Assembly: GCA_030149245.1 (NCBI GenBank)
Contig: JASBRX010000045.1
Coordinates: 1 to 34,086, forward strand
Source of the DNA: Sphingomonas bacterium
GTDB lineage: Bacteria; Pseudomonadota; Alphaproteobacteria; Sphingomonadales; Sphingomonadaceae
Length of the DNA stretch: 34,086 nucleotides
Reading direction: 5' to 3'
The position numbers and the translations under genes were made by a program. The notes under the pieces were generated by a model. The model made no database searches, was not told the DNA's origin, and worked only from the letters and a program-made list of their open reading frames with translations. Each line of letters starts with the position of its first letter. Within the stretch, counting starts at the first letter, position 1. Positions 24,967 through 32,180 of the stretch are shown here, in pieces.

Positions 24967-25497
24967 CTATACCGCGGCCTGCTCTCCGAGCGCCGCGAAT
25001 GCGCTGGCATGGGCCGCGATGCTGCGCACGCCGCACGGCAGCTTCCCATCCTGCAACGCCAGCGCCATCAGATAGTCCCCCGCATAGGGCGAGTCGAACC
25101 CGCGTGCGAGATCGGCGGCATAGCCGAAGCGGCCATAATAAGCCGGGTCGCCCAGCACGAAGCTGAGCAGATAGCCCGCATCGCCGAGATGCCGGTGCCC
25201 GGCGGCGATCAGCGCTTCGGCCACCCCCTGCTGGCGATACGCCGCCGCGACCGCGACCGGGGCGAGCGCGACGGCGGCGAGTGCGACATCGTTGACGCGC
25301 ACGTCCATCCGGCTGAACGCGACCATGCCCGCCAGCGCGCCGGTCTCTTCGTCATCGGCGACCAGCGTCAGTACCATGTCGCCATCGATGCATAGCCGCT
25401 GGACCAGCAACGCCTCATCCGCCGCCGGAAAGCTGCGTCGCAACAGCGCGTCGATCGCGGCGACATCGCCACCGGTGGCGGGGCGTATGGCGATCAT
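24967..25497 (-). CDS. GNAT-family N-acetyltransferase (YhbS-like)
   Basis: A 176-aa GNAT protein: [16 protein letters not shown] at the start, [10 protein letters not shown] (beta strands), [22 protein letters not shown] (acetyl-CoA loop, QQGV replacing the usual RGxG/A pattern Q/RxxGxG/A) and [18 protein letters not shown], which is typical of the YhbS group. The substrate is unknown. The ATG overlaps the upstream DUF559 stop (ATGA). The Shine-Dalgarno is GAGAGGGG, supplied by the repeat inserted just upstream, and lies within its hairpin. Confidence 0.88.
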   Translation of the reverse strand: MIAIRPATGGDVAAIDALLRRSFPAADEALLVQRLCIDGDMVLTLVADDEETGALAGMVAFSRMDVRVNDVALAAVALAPVAVAAAYRQQGVAEALIAAGHRHLGDAGYLLSFVLGDPAYYGRFGYAADLARGFDSPYAGDYLMALALQDGKLPCGVRSIAAHASAFAALGEQAAV

Positions 25498-25919
25498 GAA
25501 CCCCTCTCCCCATTGGGGGAGAGGGAGGGGCCCGCCGCCGCAGGCGGTGGGAGGGTGAGGGTCAGTGCGGATCGGATCGCGTCGGCGACGCCGTCGAGGT
25601 TGGTCATGACCTCATCGTTCGTAAATCGGATCACGCGATATCCTTCTCGCTCAATATAGGCGTCGCGACGCGCGTAGCTGGCGGCTGCCGCTCCGCCAAA
25701 ATGGGTGTCACCGTCGATTTCGACGACCAGCCGCCGGTCATGACAGATGAAATCGCAGTAGAAGGGGCCGAACCGCTGCTGCTGACGGAATTTGTAGCCG
25801 TCGAGTCCGCGATTGCGCAGCACCGCCCACAGCGACGCTTCAGCAGGAGTGCGATTGCGGCGCAGCTCCCGTGCGCGGGCTACGCTGCCATCGTCACTGG
25901 AGAAGCGTGTTCTTCCCAC
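25494..25919 (-). CDS. DUF559 nuclease-like protein with repeat-derived tail
   Basis: A 141-aa protein, GTG start at 25919. The DUF559 domain is clear: RARELRRNRTPAEASLWAVLR, GYKFRQQQRFGPFYCDFICHDRRLVVEIDGDTHF, then REGYRVIRFTNDEV. It belongs to the PD-(D/E)XK-type nuclease fold related to Vsr; the Asp in YCDF and Glu in VVEIDG fit the metal site. The last 20 or so residues (LTLPPPAAAGPSLSPNGERG) are translated from a palindromic repeat. A second, inverted copy lies just before the start. The cellular role of DUF559 proteins is unsettled. The gene interrupts an otherwise ordinary fabI-to-aroC stretch. Confidence 0.87.
   Translation of the reverse strand: MGRTRFSSDDGSVARARELRRNRTPAEASLWAVLRNRGLDGYKFRQQQRFGPFYCDFICHDRRLVVEIDGDTHFGGAAAASYARRDAYIEREGYRVIRFTNDEVMTNLDGVADAIRSALTLTLPPPAAAGPSLSPNGERGS
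25501..25564 (+). repeat. GGGGAGAGGG palindromic repeat, copy 1
   Basis: CCTCTCCCC-ATTG-GGGGAGAGG forms a strong hairpin, then GGGGCCCGCCGCCGCAGGCG and GGGAGGGTGAGGG. It is read in frame as the C-terminal tail of the DUF559 protein and abuts the GNAT start codon. The reverse complement of copy 2 aligns along its whole length with small indels. Confidence 0.85.
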
Positions 25920-25983
25920 TGGCCCTCACCCTTCCCACGCCTGCGGCGCGGGCCCCTTCCCTCTCCCCCGAGGGGAGAGGGAG
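25920..25983 (-). repeat. GGGGAGAGGG palindromic repeat, copy 2 (inverted relative to copy 1)
   Basis: On the minus strand it reads CCCTCTCCCC-TC-GGGGGAGAGGG, then the GGGGCCCGCGCCGCAGGCG segment and GGGAAGGGTGAGGG. It fills the gap between the fabI stop (25991) and the DUF559 start (25919), and its GAAGGGTGAGGG end can serve as the DUF559 ribosome binding site. Confidence 0.85.
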
Positions 25984-25990
25984 TTTAGGT

Positions 25991-26794
25991 TTACACCAGC
26001 GCGATATCCGGGGCGTCCTCTGCCTTCATGCCGATGACGTGGTAGCCGGCGTCGACATGGTGGGTTTCGCCGGTGGTGCCGCTCGACAGGTCGGACAGGA
26101 AATAAAGGCCGGCGCCGCCGACATCCTCGATCGTCACGTTGCGCTTCAGCGGGGCGTTGAGCTCGTTCCACTTGAGGATCAGGCGGAAGTCGCCGATGCC
26201 GCTGGCCGCCAGCGTCTTGATCGGCCCGGCGCTGATCGCGTTGACGCGGATATTCTGCTTGCCGAGATCGACCGCGAGATACTGGACGCTGGTTTCCAGC
26301 GCCGCCTTGGCCACGCCCATCACGTTATAGTGCGGGATGACCTTCTCCGCGCCGTAATAGGATAGCGTCAGCAGCGATCCGCCATTGGGCATCATCGCCT
26401 GGGCGCGCTTGGCCACCGCGACGAACGAATAGACGCTGATGTTCATCGTCATCAGGAAATTGTCGAGGCTGGTGTCGATATAGCCGCCGCGCAGTTCGTT
26501 CTTGTCCGAAAAGCCGATCGCGTGGACCACGAAGTCGATCGTCGGCCAGCGTTCCGCCAGCGTGGCGAACGTCTTGTCCAGCTCGGCCATGTCGCTGACA
26601 TCGCAGTCGATCAGGAAATCGCTGCCCAGCTCCGCCGCGAGCGGGCGCACGCGGCGCTCCAGCGCTTCGCCCTGATAGCTGAACGCCAGTTCCGCACCCT
26701 GTTCGCGCAGCTTCTTGGCGATGCCCCATGCCAGCGAACGATCATTGGCGAGCCCCATGATCAGCCCGCGTTTACCCTGCATCAATCCGGTCAC
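25991..26794 (-). CDS. fabI: Enoyl-ACP reductase (NADH)
   Basis: A 267-aa short-chain dehydrogenase-type enzyme for the last reduction in each fatty-acid elongation cycle. Motifs: GKRGLIMGLANDRSLAWGIA (cofactor loop), DCDVSD, VHAIGFSDKNEL, SYYGAEKVIPHYNVMGVAK with Tyr156, Met159 and Lys163 in the FabI positions, and ISAGPIKTLAASGI. This class is the triclosan target. The start is GTG at 26794 overlapping the BrkB stop (GTGA); ATG at 26782 is an alternative. It belongs to the run dnaJ-like, brkB-like, fabI. Confidence 0.96.
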   Translation of the reverse strand: MTGLMQGKRGLIMGLANDRSLAWGIAKKLREQGAELAFSYQGEALERRVRPLAAELGSDFLIDCDVSDMAELDKTFATLAERWPTIDFVVHAIGFSDKNELRGGYIDTSLDNFLMTMNISVYSFVAVAKRAQAMMPNGGSLLTLSYYGAEKVIPHYNVMGVAKAALETSVQYLAVDLGKQNIRVNAISAGPIKTLAASGIGDFRLILKWNELNAPLKRNVTIEDVGGAGLYFLSDLSSGTTGETHHVDAGYHVIGMKAEDAPDIALV

Positions 26795-27732
26795 GTCTTA
26801 CCCTCCGGTCCCTCTGACGGTGTCTCTAGCCCGGTTTCGGGCGTTTCTGCCAGTGCGGCGTTGAGCTCGGCGCCGATAACGACGCCAAAGCCGATGAGAA
26901 AGAAGAAGATGAGCGCGACCATCACGCCGGCCAGGCTGCCATAGGTCAGGCCATAGCCGCCGAACGCGCCTATCACCGCGGGCAAGGCAGCAGTGCAGCC
27001 CATCCACCACAGAGTCACGAACGCCGGGCCGGGCCATTTCGGGCAGCCCGATTTGCGGTAACGCGACGGGGTCAGCGTGTAGAACAGGATGTAGAGCGCG
27101 CCGAACAGTGCGATGGCGGGCGCGACCTTGGTCAGCGAGATCACCCGCGCCGCGTCGGAGGCAAAGGGGATCACGCGCAGGATGAACTGCTCCGCACCGC
27201 TGAGCAGCAGCTGGAAGCTGAAGGCCATCATCGCCAGGATGACCGAGGCGATCACCATGCCGATCGCCGCCAGCTTGAGCCGCCAGAACGGCGTGACCGA
27301 AGGGATTCCATAGGCCTGACGCAGGATCGCGCGAATCGTTTCGATGAAGCCGGATGTCGTCCATAGCCCGACCAGCGCGCCCAACCACAGCAGCGAACCC
27401 GAACGCCCCTCCAGCACCTCGATGATCGCCGGGCGCAGCAGATCGGCGACTTCGGGCGGCACCGTGCGCAGGAATGCACCGACCGCCTGAAGCCCGTCGC
27501 CGGTGCGCCCGACCAGCCGCGCCACTGCGGTGGCGACGATGAAGAACGGAAACAGCGTGACGAGGCTGAGATAGGCAAGGTTGCCGGCATGGGTGAAGCC
27601 GTCGTTGAAGGCACCGACCGCCACCCGCTTCGTCACCTCGATCGCCCGGTCGGTGACGCCGAGATCGGACAGCTTCTTGTGAAAGCCGTGCCGGCGGGCC
27701 TCGGGCGATTCAGGGGAAATCGGCTCGGTCAC
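26791..27732 (-). CDS. YihY/BrkB-family inner-membrane protein
   Basis: A 313-aa protein, GTG start at 27732, 9 bp after the DnaJ-like gene. About six hydrophobic spans follow a short cytoplasmic N-terminus. Family marks: AFNDGFTHAGNLAYLSLVTLFPFFIV, LLWLGALVGLWTTSGFIETIRAILRQAYG, PAIALFGALYILFYTLTP, and FGGYGLTYGSLAGVMVALIFFFLIGFGVVIGAELNA. Despite the old names (virulence factor BrkB, ribonuclease BN), YihY proteins are membrane proteins of unproven transport function. The C-terminal tail is acidic. Its stop overlaps fabI, so the two are translationally coupled. Confidence 0.93.
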   Translation of the reverse strand: MTEPISPESPEARRHGFHKKLSDLGVTDRAIEVTKRVAVGAFNDGFTHAGNLAYLSLVTLFPFFIVATAVARLVGRTGDGLQAVGAFLRTVPPEVADLLRPAIIEVLEGRSGSLLWLGALVGLWTTSGFIETIRAILRQAYGIPSVTPFWRLKLAAIGMVIASVILAMMAFSFQLLLSGAEQFILRVIPFASDAARVISLTKVAPAIALFGALYILFYTLTPSRYRKSGCPKWPGPAFVTLWWMGCTAALPAVIGAFGGYGLTYGSLAGVMVALIFFFLIGFGVVIGAELNAALAETPETGLETPSEGPEGKT

Positions 27733-27741
27733 GATATCCGT

Positions 27742-28683
27742 TCAGACGCCCAACCGCGCGCGGGGGTTCCCCTGATCGGTCCAGTCGGCGACGAACTCGG
27801 CGAGCTTCGGGTCGGCCCCGGGGATTTCGATCATCAGTGTGACGAGCAGGTCGCCGCGCACGCTCTTGCCGTGAAAGCCGCGATCCTTGAGCCGCAGCGT
27901 CTTGCCCGAGCTCGATCCGGCCGGAACCTTGAGGTTCACCGGCCCTTCGGGCGTGGGCACGCGCACACTCGCGCCGGCCACCGCTTCCTTGAGCGTGATC
28001 GGCAGGTCGAGGCGGATATGGTCGCCGTCGCGGGTGAAGAAGCGGTGCGGTTCGACCTCGATCGTCACGATCGCATCGCCATTGCCGCCCGGCCCGGCAT
28101 CGCCCTTGCCCGCCAAGCGCATCTGGGTGCCGGTTTCGACACCCTTGGGCAGTTTGAGGTCGATGGTCGATCCGTCGCGCAGCTGAATCCGCTGTTGCTT
28201 GAGCGCGGCGGCATCCTCGAACGGGACGCGCAGGCGATAGGCGACATTCGCGCCCTTGGCCGGCGGGGGGCGGCGACCAAAGCCGCTGGAGAAGCCACCA
28301 CCGGGGTGTCCGCCGGCGCGGCCGCCAAACAGCCCCTCAAGAATATCCTCGAACCCGGCATCCCCGCCGCCACCGAAGTCGAACTGCGCACCGCCGGGGC
28401 GAAAGCCGCCCTGCGGGCCGCTGCGCGCGCCGCCAAAGCCCGCACCGAACGGCGAGGTCGGGTTGCCGTCGCCGTCGATCTCACCCCGGTCGAAGCGCGC
28501 ACGCTTGTCCTTGTCCATCAGCAGGTCGTACGCCTGCGTCACCGTGCCGAACCTCTCCGCAGCCTTGGGATTGTCCTGGTTACGGTCGGGATGCAGCTCC
28601 TTCGCGAGCTTGCGGTACGCTTTCTTGATCTCGTCCTCGCTGGCCCCGCGCGAGACTCCCAAAATTGCGTAAGGATCGGCCAC
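27742..28683 (-). CDS. DnaJ-type co-chaperone without zinc finger (CbpA-like)
   Basis: A 313-aa protein, GTG start. A J-domain occupies 1-70 (YAILGVSRGASEDEIKKAYR, HPD in KELHPDRN). A Gly/Phe-rich linker follows (about 78-140, with GFGGARSGPQGGFRPGG). The C-terminal substrate-binding domains (VAYRLRVPFEDAA to the end; GDAIVTIEVEPHRFFTRDGD, RGDLLVTLMIEIP) lack any Cys, so the zinc-finger of true DnaJ is absent and it is the CbpA/type II form. It stimulates DnaK ATPase through HPD. GGGGAAAC precedes the GTG. It may be cotranscribed with brkB and fabI. Confidence 0.93.
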   Translation of the reverse strand: MADPYAILGVSRGASEDEIKKAYRKLAKELHPDRNQDNPKAAERFGTVTQAYDLLMDKDKRARFDRGEIDGDGNPTSPFGAGFGGARSGPQGGFRPGGAQFDFGGGGDAGFEDILEGLFGGRAGGHPGGGFSSGFGRRPPPAKGANVAYRLRVPFEDAAALKQQRIQLRDGSTIDLKLPKGVETGTQMRLAGKGDAGPGGNGDAIVTIEVEPHRFFTRDGDHIRLDLPITLKEAVAGASVRVPTPEGPVNLKVPAGSSSGKTLRLKDRGFHGKSVRGDLLVTLMIEIPGADPKLAEFVADWTDQGNPRARLGV

Positions 28684-28762
28684 GTGTTTCCCCGGTTATT
28701 CTGATGATCGTGTATTGCCCCGCTACATCGGCATGGCGGAGCGCGGATGCAAGTCGGACAGG

Positions 28763-29641
28763 CTAATCGAGCGGCTCGACATCCACCGACACATGCATGT
28801 CCTGCGCGCCCGAACCCAGCACGATGCCGTCGATCGGGGCGATGTCGGTATAGTCGCGGCCGATCGCGACGACGACATGATCGCTCGCCATCCAGATGCC
28901 GTTGGTCGGATCGACCCCGACCCAGCCGCGCGCATGCCCGCACCACAGCAGCACCCAGGCATGGGTCGCGTCCGCACCGACCAGCCGCGGTTGCCCGGGG
29001 GGCGGGAGCGTGCGAAGATAGCCCGAGGCATAGGCCGCGGGCAGGCCGGCGGCGCGCAGGCCGGAGATCATGATCTGCGCGAAGTCCTGACACACGCCGC
29101 CGCGCTTCAGGAACGCCTCACGCGGGGGCGTATCGACCAGGGTCGCGGTGGGGTCGAAGGCGAATTCGTTCTGGATGCGCCGGGCGAGACCGATCGCAGC
29201 ATCGAGCGCGCCGCGTCGCGGGTCGAGTTCCTGCGCGCACCAGTCCGCAATGTCACGATCAAGCGGGATCAGCGGCGAAGGGAAGAGATAGGAGGCGGGG
29301 CTAGCCGGCCCGGCATCGCGGCTGGCGCGCGCTTCGGCGGCGACCTGCGCCAGCGTGGGATCGTCGGGCGCGGGCATCGGCACCGGGCGATCAACGGTGA
29401 TGGTGCAGCGGCTCTCGATCGTCAGGCTCTGCACCGGCTGAGTCACGACGAGACGCACGACATTGGCGAGCCCCGCCTCGGCCCGCGCGGGCGCGGTGCT
29501 GCCGCCGGGCTGAACGGTCAGGCGATAATCGTGCAGTTCCTGCCCCGACCAGTGGATCGGCTTGAGCCGCAGGTTGCAGCGCGCGAAGCCGACCCGCTCG
29601 GCATAATCGAAGCGGGTGATGTGGCGGATGGCGTAGCGCAT
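28763..29641 (-). CDS. Transglutaminase-like cysteine protease-fold protein
   Basis: A 292-aa protein starting MRYAIRHITRFDYAERV at the ATG 29641, whose A is the last base of the upstream stop (TGATG); a TTG one codon earlier is possible. The N-terminal beta domain (FARCNLRLKPIHWSGQ) is followed by the catalytic core: GGVCQDFA (Cys184), ATHAWV (His227) and DPTNG (Asp244), an intact triad. This bacterial type may hydrolyse or transfer amide bonds; activity has rarely been measured. It is tightly coupled to the ATP-grasp/alpha-E gene, its usual partner. Confidence 0.92.
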   Translation of the reverse strand: MRYAIRHITRFDYAERVGFARCNLRLKPIHWSGQELHDYRLTVQPGGSTAPARAEAGLANVVRLVVTQPVQSLTIESRCTITVDRPVPMPAPDDPTLAQVAAEARASRDAGPASPASYLFPSPLIPLDRDIADWCAQELDPRRGALDAAIGLARRIQNEFAFDPTATLVDTPPREAFLKRGGVCQDFAQIMISGLRAAGLPAAYASGYLRTLPPPGQPRLVGADATHAWVLLWCGHARGWVGVDPTNGIWMASDHVVVAIGRDYTDIAPIDGIVLGSGAQDMHVSVDVEPLD

Positions 29642-32121
29642 CAACCCACGACCAGCCCGGCGGCGCGCAGCGGTTCGGAGCCATGGAGGAAATAGCGGCG
29701 CGCCACCGCGTTCGACAGGTCGGCGAGCTTGTTGTCGATCGCAAACAGCTGATCGCGCCCGAAACTGGCGGCCTGTGCCGTCGCGACCATCGCCGCGAGT
29801 TCACGCGCCAGCGCCTGTTGCGGTTCGGCCAGGCCATCGTCGGACAGGCGCGGGAGCGCTTCGAGATGCGCCGCGATCGCCGCAACCTGAAACGCGATGG
29901 CACGCGGGTTGCCGGGGTCGAGCGCGATCAGGTCAATCACCGGAACGCGGGCGATGCCGGTCAGATAGCGCTGGCGGTAGCTGATCTGGCTGTCGGCAAG
30001 GTCGAGCAGTGCGGACAGGTCGTCGCTGGTAGCCTGCGGATCGCCCAGTGCGAGCAGGGCGGAGACGGTCGCCACCGCGCGTTCGACCCGACGGCCGAGA
30101 TCGTGAAAGCGCCACGCGTCGGTGCGCGCCATATGTTCGGACGACAGACCGGCGAGCGCCGAATAGCGCCGCTGCAGCGACCCGGCCCGGTCGAGCGCAC
30201 TGCCCCGCGTCGGATAGGGCGCATCGAGCAGTCGGATCATGTCGGCGGACAGGCGGTCGCGGCTGATCGCGCCGATCGCGCGCGCCTGACGGTTGATTGC
30301 GCGCACGCTGTACCAGCCATCGGTCGCGTCCATCGCGGCTTCGGCAAAGCGGGTGAGGTGCGCGCGGCCCAGGCTATCGGGCTGGGGCGCTGCCCCGCCC
30401 TCGACCACAAGGCGCACCAGCCGACCGACCGTATCGGCGGCGAGTGCCGCGCCGCTATCGGCGCTGATCGAATGGCCGAGCAGCGCGCGGATCACGCCAA
30501 GCCGCGCCTCGCCGCGCTCGAGATAGCGGCCGAGCCAGAAGAGATTGTCAGCGACGCGGCTGGGCAGGGTGCCGGGGTTGCGGCGCAGCTGGGTGGAGTC
30601 GCTCGGCTGGAGCAGGGTCACCGGGGCTACCGCATCGCCGCCATGGATCACGACATCGGCGGACCAATTGCCCTCCCCCATCACCGCCGCGCGCGCATCG
30701 GGCTTTTCACCGATCTGCGCGAAGCCGCCGGGCATGACGTGCCAGCTGCCGTCCGCGCCGCGCGCCGCGAACACGCGCAGCGTGAAGGGGCGCGCTTCCA
30801 GCCGGCCATCGCTGACCACCGGCATGGTCGACAGGCGCACCACTTCCTGCCCGACATAATCCTGCGGACGGCGGTCGAGATCGGCGCGCAAAGCGGCGCG
30901 CATTTCGGGCGACATCGCCGAGCCGAGCATCGCATCGGACAGGACATTGGTCGCGACACCGAAAGCGGGTGCGATCACCATATTGTCGAGATCGCTCGCG
31001 ACCTCGGCACATTCGCGCGGCTGGCCGCACCACCAGGTCGCGATATTGGCGAGCTTCAGGCTCTCACCCGTCAGACGGGCGCAGACGCGCGGCAGGAAGG
31101 CGGCGAAGGCAGGTGCCTCCAGCATCCCGGCGCCGGGTGAATTGGCGATCACCACCTCCCCCTGCGCCATCGCGTCGATCAGGCCGGGCACGCCGATCGC
31201 CGAATGCGAATCGAACGCGAGCGGATCGATCATGCGCGGGTCGACGCGCCGCCACAGCGCATCGACGCGCTTCAGGCCCGCGATGGTGCGCAGATAGACG
31301 CGGTCGTCGAGCACCGCGAGGTCGCCCCCCTCGACCAGCAGGAAGCCGAGATAGCGTGCGAGATGCGCCTGTTCGGCATAGCTGGGGTTGAGCCGGCCCG
31401 GCGTGAGCAGCCCGATGCGGGGATCGGCGCGCTTGCACCGCGCGGCGATGCCTTCGCGAAAGGCAGCGAAGAAGGGCGCGTGGCGTTCGACATTGAGCCG
31501 CCCCTGCAAGCCCCCCAGCATCCGCGCAATGGCGAGCCGGTTCTCGAGCGCATAGCCCGCCCCGGCCGGCGCGCGCAGATGATCGGCGAGCACGCGCCAT
31601 TCGCCCGCCGGCCCCCGGCACAGGTCGAACGCGACGAAGTGCAGGTGGCAGCCGCCCGGCGGCTCCAGCCCCATCATCGGACGCAGGAAATAGGGGCTGC
31701 CGGTCAGCAGCGTCGCGGGCAGGCTGCCGCCGCGCACCAGATTTTGCTCGCCATAGCTGTCGGCGAGGATTGCTTCGAGCAGGTCGGCACGTTGTGCCAC
31801 GCCATCGGCGATCCCCTGCCATTCGCGCTTCTCGATCAGCAGCGGGACGGGCGAGAGTGGCCAAGGCCGTTCCTCGCCCTCGCCGGGGATGCGGAAGCCG
31901 GTGCCGATATCCTCGGCATGGCGCTGTGCCCGCTCGCGCGCGGCGGTAAGGTCGTCGCCCGCGCGCTCGGCCAGTTCCTCGAGCGCCGCGTTCCAAGCGG
32001 GATCGTCGAGCCCGGCGGCGTAGAGCATGTCAGTCGCGGGGGTCGCGGCGCGATAGTCCGTCAGCCAGCGCCGCGCGATCGCCGCCGTGTCATAGCCGGT
32101 GTCCGCAACAGCGCTCGCCAT
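29641..32121 (-). CDS. Circularly permuted ATP-grasp / alpha-E fusion protein
   Basis: An 826-aa protein. Residues about 1-490 are the circularly permuted type 2 ATP-grasp domain: SYGEQNLVRGGSLPATLL, LEPPGGCHLHFVAFDLCRGP, YLGFLLVEGGDLAVLDDRVYLRT, VVIANSPGAGMLEAPAFAAFLP and EARPFTLRVFAA. Residues about 510-826 are the alpha-E domain (LPSRVADNLFWLGRYLERGE, RRVERAVATVSALLAL), all helical. In many bacteria these are two genes. ATP-grasp enzymes form amide or peptide bonds through acyl phosphates, and together with the transglutaminase this set has been proposed to build and remove peptide modifications; no substrate is established. AAGGGGG precedes the ATG. Confidence 0.93.
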   Translation of the reverse strand: MASAVADTGYDTAAIARRWLTDYRAATPATDMLYAAGLDDPAWNAALEELAERAGDDLTAARERAQRHAEDIGTGFRIPGEGEERPWPLSPVPLLIEKREWQGIADGVAQRADLLEAILADSYGEQNLVRGGSLPATLLTGSPYFLRPMMGLEPPGGCHLHFVAFDLCRGPAGEWRVLADHLRAPAGAGYALENRLAIARMLGGLQGRLNVERHAPFFAAFREGIAARCKRADPRIGLLTPGRLNPSYAEQAHLARYLGFLLVEGGDLAVLDDRVYLRTIAGLKRVDALWRRVDPRMIDPLAFDSHSAIGVPGLIDAMAQGEVVIANSPGAGMLEAPAFAAFLPRVCARLTGESLKLANIATWWCGQPRECAEVASDLDNMVIAPAFGVATNVLSDAMLGSAMSPEMRAALRADLDRRPQDYVGQEVVRLSTMPVVSDGRLEARPFTLRVFAARGADGSWHVMPGGFAQIGEKPDARAAVMGEGNWSADVVIHGGDAVAPVTLLQPSDSTQLRRNPGTLPSRVADNLFWLGRYLERGEARLGVIRALLGHSISADSGAALAADTVGRLVRLVVEGGAAPQPDSLGRAHLTRFAEAAMDATDGWYSVRAINRQARAIGAISRDRLSADMIRLLDAPYPTRGSALDRAGSLQRRYSALAGLSSEHMARTDAWRFHDLGRRVERAVATVSALLALGDPQATSDDLSALLDLADSQISYRQRYLTGIARVPVIDLIALDPGNPRAIAFQVAAIAAHLEALPRLSDDGLAEPQQALARELAAMVATAQAASFGRDQLFAIDNKLADLSNAVARRYFLHGSEPLRAAGLVVG

Positions 32122-32180
32122 TCATTACCCCCTTGGACCTGATGTTCTGTGACGGGGTTGCTGCGCAGGTGCAACAAGGA

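Noticed and set aside
28684..28762. Heat-shock sigma-32 promoter before the DnaJ-like gene
   Set aside because: A CTTG is present on the minus strand but no convincing -10 box follows at the right spacing.
29683..31140. 485-codon open frame on the plus strand
   Set aside because: Antisense to the ATP-grasp/alpha-E fusion gene, which shows clear domain motifs; the plus frame is an Arg/His-rich shadow.
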